In this document: piece by piece, positions 1 to 9,890 of the stretch
Layout of the letters: each line of letters opens with the position of its first letter
Position numbering within the stretch: position 1 is the stretch's first letter
Source: Xenoacremonium recifei
Lineage: Eukaryota; Ascomycota; Sordariomycetes; Hypocreales; Nectriaceae
Assembly (NCBI GenBank): GCA_012184525.1
Contig: WOFQ01000007.1
Location: forward strand, 62,001-126,000
Reading direction: 5' to 3'
DNA: 64,000 bases
Made by a program: the position numbers and the translations under genes
The notes under the pieces: model-generated
What the model was told of the DNA's origin: nothing
What the model saw: the letters and a program-made list of their open reading frames with translations, nothing else
The model's database searches: none

Positions 1-436
1 GTCTGGGACCTTCTCCACCATCATGAGCGAAACGAGGGGGTCGACCGACGAGGGGAGCATCTTCTCCAATTTGTAGCTGTCAGACAGGAGTGTTACTCGC
101 TTTCCTGCAGTGAGCTTGGAAATATCGACGCTGTCGGAAACATCGACAACTGCGACAGTTAGATGGGATGACAAGGGTTAGCTTGGTTGGCTATGACGAA
201 CCATATTTGCCCTCTGGATGCACCTTGACGAGGACCTTCTTGGTGCTCATCACTTTGACAACTTCACCCACATAGGACCCAGGCTGTTGCAGCAGACCCA
301 GCTCCTCTCGCAATAACCGCACTCTCGAGTTGTAGTCGTTCCGTTGAGCTTCCAGGCGGCGAAGAGCGGCTTGACCCTTGAGGATCTCGAGCTTCATCGC
401 CTCGATCTTGTTGTGATAGTACTCGTCGAGCGCCAT
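1..436 (-). CDS. RPT6: 26S proteasome regulatory ATPase subunit Rpt6, 5' part (cut by window edge)
   Basis: AAA ATPase of the 19S regulatory particle base ring, which unfolds ubiquitinated substrates and feeds them into the 20S core. Only the N-terminal ~128 residues are in the window. Exon 1 is 436-202, intron 201-150 (donor GTTCGT, acceptor CAG), and exon 2 runs 149-1 and off the edge. The start MALDEYYHNKIEAMKLEI is followed by a coiled coil (about residues 5-50), then the OB-fold segment with LREELGLLQQPGSYVGEV. Splicing joins GKY to VVDVSDSVDISKL, a junction typical of Rpt6 rather than other Rpt subunits. The Walker motifs lie outside the window. The gene is divergent from the exchanger gene at 1709. 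Confidence 0.93.
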
Positions 437-1708
437 CTTGGCGGTGCTCAGAGGCGTGACGTGTGCGAAGGTGTCTAGAGATAGGAGAGTCGAGGGGGGA
501 TTCGGATTTCGTGGAGCGGGCTGGCGATGGCACGGGATCTGGAGGTGTGGTTGGAGTTGCTCGCGATGCGGTTGAGCTTCGCAGCAAGGCTACAGCTGGT
601 CTCGTAAGCCCGTTGGCGGCGAGACGCACGGGCCAACCGACGTTGCATATCGCGGAATATTACTTTGGCCGGGCTCCGGAAGCGTGGTCCCGACAGGGGC
701 TGCCATTGGGCTGGGCGTTACCAAACTTTGGAGTCGACCGGAGCATCGAGCTGCTCCGCCGTGCCTCACTAGGGAGACAAAAAATTGCAGAAAATTTTGT
801 ATGCGTTCCCATGCTTCATAGAGGTCGTTCTTGCATGCCAAGGGATCGTAAGATGCCCAATATGGCACAGGGTCTCGTGTTCACGCATGGGGAAATCATG
901 TCCAATTCTTTGAGGTAGGCCCGAGACCCCTTCACTTAGAAATGACGTTGGCTCCACTGGCTCAGCAAGCACCCGGCATCAGCGGCAGCTAGCGCTAAAC
1001 CCGGCTGGGGAAAGATTGATCACATTCACGAGCTCGACGGTGCTCCGCGTGGATAGGTAAGAGCAAATCTGGGGGCGCCTTCCCGAGTCTCAAAGGCTGT
1101 TTTGCTGTGCAAGAACGGGCTGATTTTGGCAGCTGGAGGTGGAAGTTAATTTTCTCCTCTGGCATTGAGCATCTTTGTTCACAACGTCTTGCAATCCAAG
1201 TAAGTATCTACCCCTTCCAAAGGGAGAACTCGCGGTTGCTCCCCGGACCTGCTCTGTCTCATCGGCATCGTCTGCTACGGAGTCCTGCTTCGGGCTGTCC
1301 CGCCGCTGGCGCTGGCTGTTTACATTACGGCCCCCCCGAATCCCGTCATTACCTAGCTGTGGTCGCGTCCAACGTCCACTTCCCATTTCCTTGGGTACCA
1401 CTCTTCTGGACGGGCTGCTTTTTCATCGCCTCAGCTGGAGGTCGACTGCCCGGTTCTTTTCTTTGATCTCGTCTGGACTCGAATCTCCTGGCGATTTGCA
1501 GACGAGACGCTGAGATCCCTGACGTTGGCATGCGCGGCATTCCCTGGTCATCCCGTCTCGCAACTACGTCAACGCCTCGAGGCAGCAGGACCATCGTGGC
1601 TGCTTGAAAACTCGAGTGCCCCTTTCCCGTTGTCGCGCCCGGCCGTTTTGATCCGAAATCTGCACGTCTTGCGCGATTCACGACTCGCTACTACTGTCAT
1701 CCCCAAAG
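437..1708. other. Divergent intergenic region, RPT6 / VNX1-like
   Basis: This 1.27 kb stretch separates two divergent genes and should hold both promoters and leaders. I see no protein-like reading frame in it. A good donor-like GTAAGTATC lies at 1200, so a spliced 5' leader for the exchanger gene is possible but not shown. No TATA box is obvious. Confidence 0.6.
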
Positions 1709-4700
1709 ATGGCTCGCTCTAGGTCTCCCGGCCGTCGTCGGGGCAAATCACCCAGCGCCCACTCTCCTACAGACACCCGCAGCTCAGCCGCGCCAGCTGA
1801 ATCTGGTATACGCCGTGACGACGACGGCCTCTCCGAAAGCTTTCAGTCAACAGATACTGTACGAAGGAGGCCCGAGCCTGGTTATGGTCCGTCCCTGTTC
1901 CCGATGCTGATGATCCCCTTTGACGAGCATTTCCTTGTTCTATGATACTGATTCTTGGATTCTCCAGGCTCGATAAGCACCTCGACTGCAATAGGATCCA
2001 GCCAGATTCAGACTGAAGCTCAACCTAGGGCTTCGGTCCCTACCAGACCCTCGAAAGGACCCGAGCGAATGCGATCTGCGACTCGACTTCGAAAACCCCA
2101 GATGTCTCGACGAACATCGTCTACCACCCCGTTCCGCGGAGGCGTATACTCTGTAGACGACGACGTAGATGAGGTTGAGGCAGATGCTGCAGAGCGCCAA
2201 CAAAGCTACGGAACACGCCGCAGACCTCAGCTGTCCACTCAACTCTCCCGTGTTCACTCTCGACAAGACGAGGATGAGGAGCGCGACGAGGATACACCGG
2301 ACTCTGACACTAGCAATGCAGAGAATCAGGAAGAACACCATGAGGAACTTGACCTTGAGGATCACGTTGATTGCAACTCTGATGGTGACGTGAGCGACGC
2401 CGAGAGCTTTACCCTCAAAGATCGACAGCAGGCCATCAACCAGACACATCCCTTCGGTATCCGTGTATGGAAGCCTGCTCTGTACAAGAAGGACCGTTCG
2501 ATCCAGAAGTTTGCGCAGGCTGATATCCACTCAGCCCCCGGCGGCCGAGTGAGCAACTGGCTACTACTCTTTAATCTGGTGTGGACCATGTTCTTTGGAT
2601 GGTGGATGGCCTTACTCGCTGCCTTTGGTGCTATCATCTGCCTGCTCTTCTCTGCGGCTCCTAGTGGGAGAGAATATGGACGAGTTCTTTGGGGTCTGGC
2701 CGGATATCTGTTTTACCCGTTCGGCAAGTTTGTGCGCCTGGAAAAGGACGAAGCTTACCTGAACGAGGACCAAGATGAAGGCAGGAGTATTTCGGAGTAT
2801 GAACAATGGCAGAGCGGTGACCTTGAATATGGCCGACTCTTTTTCGGCCCTGACCGCAGTCGCTCAATCGTCGGACGTTCGAGGAGGAGCATCGACTCGG
2901 AGCCGAGCGAGACAGAGAGCCTTTTGGGACGCGGTCGCCGTCCAGATAGCAGCGACGACCTCCCAAGATTGAAGCGAAGACTGTTTGGGCGAGGCCAGTG
3001 GAACATTGGCAGAGTCATCTTCTTTGTCTTTTTCTACTGCCTCATCTCACCTTCGCTAATCATCGTCTCGGCTATCTGCTGGTTCTTGGTTTTCTGGATT
3101 CCGATGGGTAAGGTCACGTTCCTCCTTTTCGACCACCTGCGGCGGCACCCCTTGGCGCTGTCGTTCGAGTCCGACATTAGATATGCTCGAGCCGAGGACG
3201 CCCCCAGCTCATCGATTTTACTTTGCACGTATCGTGCGGTTGGCTCCAGGTACTGGAAGTACACCGTTGACGGAACCAACATCTTCCTCATCAACCTCAT
3301 GGTGGTTGTGGTGTTTGTTATTTTCGACTGGCTGGTTCTCGAGGGTATTTTGCACTTGGATACTTTCATTACTTCCCCGGCCTTCCTGTTCACGGCCGGA
3401 CTGTTGTCCATTATCCCCCTGGCTTATTTCATCGGACAGGCTGTTGCGTCAATCTCAGCACAGTCTTCCATGGGCGTTGGTGCCGCAATCAACGCTTTCT
3501 TCGCGACGGTTGTGGAGGTCTTCCTTTACTGCGTGGCATTAACCCAAGGAAAAGCGCAGCTTGTCGAGGGAAGCATCGTTGGAAGCATCTTTGCTGGTAT
3601 CCTCTTCCTGCCAGGCATCTCCATGTGCTTCGGCGCCATCAAACGCAAGACACAGCGCTTCAACGCCAAGTCTGCCGGAGTCACATCAACCATGTTGCTT
3701 TTCGCCGTTGTCGGCGCCTTTGGACCGACGCTATTCTACCAGATCTATGGCACTCATGAGTTGAATTGCCTCGACTGCGAGGACCACTCGGGCTCTAGCG
3801 GAACCGATAGCAGAGACTGCCGCAAGTGTTACTTCTCACAGGCTCCTTCGCTTGGTGACAGGTTCTACCTGGAAGCTGTCCGCCCGTACTGTTATATGGC
3901 TGCTATCCTGCTGTTCTTCTCATACCTGATTGGCCTCTGGTTTACCCTGCGAACACACGCTGCTGTCATTTGGAACGCGGAAGTCGAAGAGAAACGCCAC
4001 GAGGAGCACATGCATAGCTCAAGCGTTCGGCCATCTCAGGCGCATGCCTCGGTGGCTGAAACTACTGGCTCTGACGTCCGAGATTCGCATCTCTACAAAC
4101 GGATCCTGGGTCAGTCATTGAAGCAAGTTGGTCTGCACGACACTATGTCTCGCCAGAGCTCGGTGGTTGGGCAAACTGGAGCAGTCAACGGCGCCCCGAC
4201 AACTCCTCATGTGGTTCCCCCTAAGTCGAGTGGCAGTGATACGACTCGAACTGGCCTGCACGTCCCGGGCCTGAGTGAAGCAGACAGCAAACTGCTTGCC
4301 CGCGAAGTGGCCGAGATTGCTGCAACTGCCGCAACCATTGCTTCTCGGGATCGGGTTACTCGCCGGCCATCGGCCAATCCCGTCTCCCAGGGTGGTGCAT
4401 CTCGTCCTGCAGCTCCGAATCGCCAACCTACGTATCATGACATCGGCGAAGATGTTGCGCCGACGGAAGTCCACGCTCACGGCGGGCATGATGCACCGAA
4501 CTGGAGCCGAGCAAAGAGTTCCGTGATCCTTCTGGGCGCGACTCTTCTTTATGCTATCATTGCCGAGATCCTTGTCGACACCGTCGATGTGGTCCTGGAA
4601 AGTTTCTCTATTGATCAGAAGTTCTTGGGTATCACCTTGTTTGCTCTGGTTCCGAACACCACTGAGTTCCTGGTCAGTCAACATTCTTCTTTGATGCTGT

Positions 4701-5151
4701 TTCATCGCTAACCTACAACCAGAACGCCATCTCGTTTGCTATGAATGGAAACATTGCTTTGTCCATGGAGATTGGTTCAGCATACGCGCTCCAGGTCTGC
4801 CTACTGCAGATCCCTTGCCTGGTATTCTACTCAGCCTTCTGGCCCGGCACCCCCAGCGGAGGAGACCCTTCGGCGTACACCTTCTCCCTCCTGTTCCCCC
4901 AATGGGATATGGTCACGGTTATCCTCTGTGTCTTCCTGTTGAGCTACATGTACGGCGAAGGCAAGAGTAACTACTTCAAGGGAAGCATCTTGATGCTGAC
5001 GTACCTCGTTGTTGTCATCGGGTACTACTTCAGTGGCTTCACGTCGGATGCTATGGGCATGCAACGTTTCGACGTGATGGGCGCGGATGGCAAGTACCAG
5101 AGCTTCAAGACGATCGGCAGGTCGACGAGCGGTGTAGCCTTTCAGGTTTGA
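1709..5151 (+). CDS. VNX1: Vnx1-like vacuolar monovalent cation/H+ exchanger (CaCA superfamily)
   Basis: Predicted multi-pass exchanger of the CaCA/CAX superfamily, most like yeast Vnx1, which moves Na+/K+ into the vacuole in exchange for H+. Exons are 1709-1886, 1968-4672 and 4723-5151, giving 1103 aa. Introns of 81 and 50 nt have GTCCGT and GTCAGT donors, and all joins keep frame. About 250 N-terminal residues are hydrophilic (Ser, Arg, Asp). Membrane segments begin near residue 255 with NWLLLFNLVWTMFFGWW. A first exchanger repeat lies around 560-585 (GAAINAFFATVVEVFLY). A ~180-residue hydrophilic loop separates the halves, and a second repeat holds VPNTTEFLNAISFAMNGN at about 954-971. These repeats depart from the GNAxE motifs of Ca2+-selective CAX proteins, as in Vnx1. 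Cation specificity is inferred from family only. Confidence 0.85.
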
Positions 5152-5600
5152 GCGTTGAGGAGGAACAGTATTGAGATTGGAATGCATTGCGTTGTTTGCA
5201 TTTGTAATAGCAACCTACGCTTATTGATACCAAATTGTCGTATTGGAACAGGCGAGGAGGTGTTGAATAGTGTGTTAAAGTATATGGGAGAGGACTGAGA
5301 GGGTAATTCGTGTTGTTTCATGCTGTGCATCTCGGGTATAGGTTTTAGCATGGGGTTCGGTCGTTCTTGGGCAGCATACGCTAGAGTATGTTGATTTCAA
5401 TGCACTGTTTACCTTTAAATGTCTGTGACTTGCTTTGTGTATTGGTGGAAGCTCCGGCAACGGCTCAGGCTGGGAGTCATGATGTTTCTCATGATGGACA
5501 TCAACTTCGTGAAGACCGAAACGACTTATTATTTTGAATGATACTCCAAGCCCTATTATCGACTAGAACACCCAAAACTCATCAACTCCTAATTACACCA
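5152..5600. other. Convergent intergenic region
   Basis: About 450 bp between two convergent genes, AT-richer than the flanks. It should hold both 3' UTRs and poly(A) signals. I see no gene in it. Confidence 0.6.
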
Positions 5601-7490
5601 TTAGTTCTTTTTCCTCGGCCAATTCCAACCTTCGGATGGGGTCAGATTCTCAGCCTTGTCCTTTTTCTTCTGTATTTCCAGCTCGATTCTCCTCAACTCA
5701 TCCCTCATTGCCTTCTTCTCTACCTTCTCCCTCGACTGTCTGTTCCTCTTCTTATCCTGTTTCGTCCATTCCTTCTTCTCCTGCTCTTTATCCAATTTCT
5801 TCTTTAGTTCCTTCTCCGCCTTCTTTATGGCCTTCTTTCTCGCTTTTTCTTCGTCCTTGATCTTCTTCTCCGCCTTCTCTTTCTTTTCCTTTTCCGCCTT
5901 TTTCTTCTTCTCCTCCTCCTTTTTCCTCTCCTTCTTTTCCTTTTTATTCTGCTCCTCTTGCAACTTCTTGATCTCCTTAAGCTCCTTCTTTGACTTTGTT
6001 TCCTGGATCATCTTCTTTTTCGCCCATTCTAGCCGACTCTTTTCCAACTCGAATTTTTGCTTGATTTCGAAGTAGTTTTTCTTGGCGTCGTAGTCGGTGG
6101 AATTCTTACCGTCGGTGGTATTTTTACCGGCTGCATTGGTTTTGTTCAACTTTTCTGGAATGTCTAACTTGGTGTTGTTTAACTTTTCTGGAACGTCTGA
6201 CTTCTGCGAGTCTACCGTCCCCGTTCCATTGAGTTTGATCCCGAATCTTCCCTTGACCTCCAACTTGGGTCTGATCTCGAACTTGATAGCTTCAAGTTTC
6301 GACTCGGTATCGGTTAAAATTTTCTGCTCCTCCTCCTTGAAGTCCTTGGGTGGCTTGCCCTTGACCTTCCGAGCACTCCTGTATTGCTTCTTAAGCTCTT
6401 CTATGAAATCCTTTGGATATTTGCTCGCCCAGGCGCTCTTTGAGAAGTCCAATAGATTGAGATCGTACTTCGGGTCATATTCCTCCGGGTCTGGGGTTAT
6501 CTTGAGCCGAAGCTCTTCCTGGTCCTGCCATATCTCATACGCCTCTGCAGCAAGCTTCTCCTCGTCGAAACTTTGGTCTTGCACCATCTTGAACCACTTT
6601 TTCCATGCTTGCAACTTGGCGAGCTCCTTTTCCCGCATCTCCTGCCTTTCGATGGCCCATTCTAGCACTTTTTGAGGGGTCTTCTTGGAAGAACCCTCCT
6701 TTCCTCGCTTCACGAGGGTGACAGCTTGGTCTTCCTCTTGGTCTTCCTCTAGGTCTTCTTCTTGGTCGACAACCACTTCTTCGACAAGTTTGGGATCTTG
6801 CGCTGTTGCCTGCTGTTCGGCGTATTGTTGGAAAGAAGTCACCTGGTTTTTCTTCTTGCCTTTTGCATCTGGCGTTTCGCCGACCCAGATTTGGTGCTCA
6901 TGAACTACCAAATGCTGCCTCGCGTGCGGTCCCCATATCTTATTGCAGATATCTTGGCCGGCATATCCTCGCCCGTACATTCTGTGACCGTTGATCAGGG
7001 CTCTGGCAGCAATCAAATGACCACATCTGGGATCGAATATATTGCGCTCGGCCCACCGATACTCTTCTTCGAAGCAGTGCTTTGTCTTTCGCTTGCTATT
7101 GCACGTGTACACAGCAACGCCGCCGCTCTTTGCCACGGCGATATGGGCTGTCATCGGGGGAACCTTCCATTGGCGACAGTACTTGAAGAGATTCTCTCGG
7201 GCTTCGGCATAGTCCAGCTCTGCCAGCTGGGGATCTCTCGGCTGGCAGCTCCAATGTGGCAACCAGCCCTTGACTTTCTTTGGTCGAACGCGTCTGGTGT
7301 AGTTGTACATTTCGAGCTTAGGGAAATCGACAAAAGGATTGAAGGCCCAGGATTTCGATCTCTTCACGTGAGCTGTCGAGTGATCGTCGTCGTCAGTAAT
7401 GTTGATATCGTAGATGCCGTCAGGAAGATCATCTGGGATGATCCAACCGTGAACGGCGTAAACCAAGAGGGAAATGATCAAGAACTTCAT
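5601..7490 (-). CDS. Secreted Lys/Glu-rich protein with N-terminal Cys domain, unknown function
   Basis: I do not recognise the family. The chosen start (7490) gives 629 aa beginning with a clear signal peptide, MKFLIISLLVYAVHG; an in-frame ATG 19 codons upstream (7547) would bury it. After it come WIIPDDLPDGIYDI, an acidic stretch, and a Lys-Arg pair at 43-44 that would suit Kex2 processing. Residues ~80-190 form a compact segment with six cysteines (82, 105, 130, 139, 156, 182), enough for three disulfides. The rest is highly charged: acidic EED repeats around 240-260, several N-glycosylation sequons, a duplicated PEKLN block, then a long Lys/Glu/Ala coiled-coil-like tail to the C terminus. 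There is no intron. The layout suggests an extracellular or wall-associated protein; an effector role would be speculation. Confidence 0.75.
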   Translation of the reverse strand: MKFLIISLLVYAVHGWIIPDDLPDGIYDINITDDDDHSTAHVKRSKSWAFNPFVDFPKLEMYNYTRRVRPKKVKGWLPHWSCQPRDPQLAELDYAEARENLFKYCRQWKVPPMTAHIAVAKSGGVAVYTCNSKRKTKHCFEEEYRWAERNIFDPRCGHLIAARALINGHRMYGRGYAGQDICNKIWGPHARQHLVVHEHQIWVGETPDAKGKKKNQVTSFQQYAEQQATAQDPKLVEEVVVDQEEDLEEDQEEDQAVTLVKRGKEGSSKKTPQKVLEWAIERQEMREKELAKLQAWKKWFKMVQDQSFDEEKLAAEAYEIWQDQEELRLKITPDPEEYDPKYDLNLLDFSKSAWASKYPKDFIEELKKQYRSARKVKGKPPKDFKEEEQKILTDTESKLEAIKFEIRPKLEVKGRFGIKLNGTGTVDSQKSDVPEKLNNTKLDIPEKLNKTNAAGKNTTDGKNSTDYDAKKNYFEIKQKFELEKSRLEWAKKKMIQETKSKKELKEIKKLQEEQNKKEKKERKKEEEKKKKAEKEKKEKAEKKIKDEEKARKKAIKKAEKELKKKLDKEQEKKEWTKQDKKRNRQSREKVEKKAMRDELRRIELEIQKKKDKAENLTPSEGWNWPRKKN

Positions 7491-7547
7491 GATGGTCTGA
7501 CGTTGATGCATCTTCGAAAACACTTCAGTGTTGGGGATGCCACACAT

Positions 7548-7922
7548 TAATCTTAGAACGTTGCTTGCAGATGACGTGTCAAGAAAGAAAAATTTGCATT
7601 TGCACGCAACCCAGAAACAGCCATCTCACGTGGCCAACATCGTGAGTCTTGTCTGAGTAAAGGGGGCTTCAAATGGCTTTCAATCAAGAGTGTGCGAATC
7701 ATTAGAGGGTCATGCAAGTTGATTTCCCGACGAAACTTTACGACTTGGGAGCACAAAACTTCAACACTTCAAGTATCAAAATCGAGGGAGAACGTCTTGA
7801 ATAAGTATTCAGATATGTAGTGTGGCTTCAGAATCAAATCGCATGGAGAAGAGACGGGATTCTGATTGTCTACAACAGTGCGGGGTACTTGATCTGCATT
7901 ATGAGCCGAAGGTTCCAACAAA
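7548..7922. other. Intergenic region upstream of the tRNA pair
   Basis: About 375 bp between the secreted-protein gene (minus) and the tRNA-Gly pair (plus). It presumably carries the promoter of the minus-strand gene. No further gene is visible. Confidence 0.55.
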
Positions 7923-8003
7923 GCGTGATTGGTTTAGTGGTAAAATTCATCGTTGCCATCTAGCAGCGTCGATGAGCCCTGGGTTCGATTCCCAGATCAC
8001 GCA
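7923..8003 (+). tRNA. tRNA-Gly (GCC), intron-containing, copy 1
   Basis: A full cloverleaf can be drawn. The acceptor stem GCGTGAT pairs with ATCACGC, followed by discriminator A at 8003. The D arm is GTTTAGTGGTAAAATT, and the anticodon stem CATCG pairs with CGATG around loop TTGCCA...T. The T arm is CTGGG-TTCGATT-CCCAG. The anticodon is GCC. A 10-nt intron (TCTAGCAGCG) sits at the canonical position, one base 3' of the anticodon. The D arm and T loop act as A and B boxes. Only a TTT run follows before copy 2, so a strong Pol III stop is lacking here. Confidence 0.95.
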
Positions 8004-8024
8004 TCGGCTTTCCTTGAAGCGCCC

Positions 8025-8105
8025 GCGTAATTGGTTTAGTGGTAAAATTCATCGTTGCCATTCGCAACATTCGATGAGCCCTGGGTTCGATTCCCAGATT
8101 ACGCA
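8025..8105 (+). tRNA. tRNA-Gly (GCC), intron-containing, copy 2
   Basis: Second copy, 21 bp after copy 1, with the same 81-nt length. The acceptor stem is GCGTAAT paired with ATTACGC; the change from copy 1 (G-C to A-T at the fifth pair) is compensated on both sides. D arm, anticodon stem, anticodon GCC and T arm are identical to copy 1. The 10-nt intron (TTCGCAACAT) differs in sequence but has the same length and place. A TTTT run just downstream (8108-8111) is a minimal Pol III terminator. Confidence 0.95.
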
Positions 8106-8107
8106 TA

Positions 8108-8111
8108 ACTT
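8108..8111 (+). terminator. Pol III terminator for the tRNA-Gly pair
   Basis: A run of four T residues lies three bases after the second tRNA. It is the first T4 on the coding strand after copy 1 begins, since the 21-bp spacer offers only TTT. Both tRNAs may therefore share this stop. Confidence 0.6.
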
Positions 8112-8684
8112 TTGCCATTGAGAGCAATCGATTCTTTTTGGTCTTCAGATCTTGTCTATGAGCAGTGGGAGAATACATTTGTACCCCACATTTTCAGCCT
8201 GGAGCTTCACTGGTGGTTAAAAGATTCGAGTTCTTCCGTATGCGCGGCTTGAACTCTTCCGACTTTAGACTCCGTATATTCGCTGCTTCAGATAGACATG
8301 CTCGCTCTCGGGATCCCCTGGCGACTTATTTTTGTTTGATGCTTATTCACGGATTCATGCCATCTCCACAGATTGACGCCGCAACAGAAGAACCTGAAGA
8401 ACATATTTCAGGACCAGCCCCAGTCCGTCCCCGCCGTTGAAACACGGATCTTCTGACCCCTGGAAGCCTCTCCGAGCGGCATTGGAAACTCCACGAATCG
8501 CATCTCGCGGTGCTGCCGCATCAGGAAACGCTGGGCTCACTTCCCGTGCGATCTAGAAGCCCAGCCCACGAAATGCCGGCCGACAGACCTCGAAACAGCC
8601 CCCGGGCCGAGCAGCTGATGGCCTAGGGTGGACGATGCTGTATCAGTGTCCGCCGACTCTCACTTACACGGTCCACACTGTAAG

Positions 8685-8691
8685 TATATAT
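8685..8691 (+). promoter_or_regulatory. TATA box of the pectin lyase gene
   Basis: TATATAT lies 72-78 bp upstream of the pectin lyase ATG at 8763. That predicts a short leader, as is usual for strongly induced secreted-enzyme genes in fungi. Assignment is by position and sequence only. Confidence 0.6.
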
Positions 8692-8762
8692 CGTGGATAG
8701 TCGCCACGACAATCCTTCCTCTCCAGCTCGTAGCATCGCCAATCTTTCTTTCGTTCGGCACC

Positions 8763-9890
8763 ATGAAGTCATTCGTTCTCGTTTCTTTTCTTTCTCTTCT
8801 TCGGACCTCGCTCGCCGTGACTGGCGCTGCGGAGGGTTTCGCCAAGGGCGTCACCGGCGGCGGGACCGCCACTCCCGTTTATCCTACCACGACGGCTGAG
8901 TTGGTCGAGTACCTCTCTGATTCCGAGCCGCGAGTGATCTATCTCCAGACCACTATAGACTTCACCGGCACCGAGGGCACGACCACCGCGACCGGTTGTG
9001 CGCCCTGGGGCACCGCGGCAGCCTGTCAGAAGGCCATCAACCAGGATGACTGGTGCGACAACTACGAGCCCGATGCTCCCAAGGTCTCGGTGACGTACGA
9101 TGTGGCCGGTATTCTGGGCATGACTGTTGCCTCAGACAAGAGCCTCATCGGCGTGGGCAGCAAGGGCATTATCAAGGGCAAGGGCCTGCGCATTGTCAGC
9201 GGCGCGTCCAACGTCATCATCCAGAACATCCAGATCACCGACATCAACCCCGAGCTTGTCTGGGGTGGTGATGCTATCACTCTTGACGACGTCGACATGG
9301 TCTGGATCGACCACGTGACGACATCCCTCATCGGACGCCAGCACATTGTGCTCGGCACGTCTGCGAGCAACCGCGTTACCATCTCCAACTGCAAGATCGA
9401 CGGCGAGACATCGTGGTCGGCCACTTGTGACGGATACCACTACTGGGCCGTATACCTGGACGGATCTGACGACCTAGTTACTTTCAAGAACAACTACATC
9501 TACCACACATCCGGTCGTTCGCCTAAGGTGGCCGGTAACACTCTGCTGCACGCCGTCAACAACTACTGGTACGACAATAGCGGTCACGCTTTCGAGATCG
9601 ATGAGGGTGGCATGGTGCTGGCTGAGGGCAACATCTTCCAGAACATCAACGAGCCCGTTGAGTCCGGCTACGAGGGCCTCCTGTTCAGCAGCCCTAGTGC
9701 GAGCGCCAACGCTGTTTGCTTGACCCCCGTCGGCCACACATGCCAGGTCAACGGCTTTGGTAGCTCCGGAAGCTTCTCTGGTACCGACACCAGCTTCTTG
9801 GTGGACTTTGAGGGCAAGAATGTCGCGTCGGCGTCGGCGTATGCTGATGTCAAGTCCGTCGCGACGACTGCTGGCTTCGGGACCATTTAG
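8763..9890 (+). CDS. Pectin lyase, polysaccharide lyase family 1
   Basis: Secreted enzyme that cleaves methyl-esterified homogalacturonan by beta-elimination (EC 4.2.2.10). It has a single exon and 375 aa, the usual length. The start at 8763 gives a signal peptide MKSFVLVSFLSLLRTSLA and follows a TATA box; an in-frame ATG at 8628 lies upstream of the TATA box. Mature residues begin VTGAAEGFAKGVTGGG, typical of fungal pectin lyases. PL1 motifs in order are GGDAITLDDVDMVWIDHVTT, IGRQHIVLGTSASNRVTIS, HTSGRSPKVAG (catalytic Arg region) and LLHAVNNYWYDNSGHAFEI. The GRQHIV and SGRSPKV versions favour pectin lyase over Ca2+-dependent pectate lyase. It should act outside the cell on plant walls. Confidence 0.94.
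   Translation: MKSFVLVSFLSLLRTSLAVTGAAEGFAKGVTGGGTATPVYPTTTAELVEYLSDSEPRVIYLQTTIDFTGTEGTTTATGCAPWGTAAACQKAINQDDWCDNYEPDAPKVSVTYDVAGILGMTVASDKSLIGVGSKGIIKGKGLRIVSGASNVIIQNIQITDINPELVWGGDAITLDDVDMVWIDHVTTSLIGRQHIVLGTSASNRVTISNCKIDGETSWSATCDGYHYWAVYLDGSDDLVTFKNNYIYHTSGRSPKVAGNTLLHAVNNYWYDNSGHAFEIDEGGMVLAEGNIFQNINEPVESGYEGLLFSSPSASANAVCLTPVGHTCQVNGFGSSGSFSGTDTSFLVDFEGKNVASASAYADVKSVATTAGFGTI

Larger units (their letters stand above)
8106..8762. other. Pectin lyase upstream region
   Basis: About 650 bp between the tRNA pair and the pectin lyase start. It holds the tRNA terminator and the lyase promoter with its TATA box at 8685. No other gene is visible. Confidence 0.6.

Noticed and set aside
7490..7547. 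Upstream in-frame ATG (7547) as the start of the secreted Lys/Glu-rich protein
   Set aside because: It would add 19 polar residues in front of a textbook signal peptide; the ATG at 7490 is preferred.
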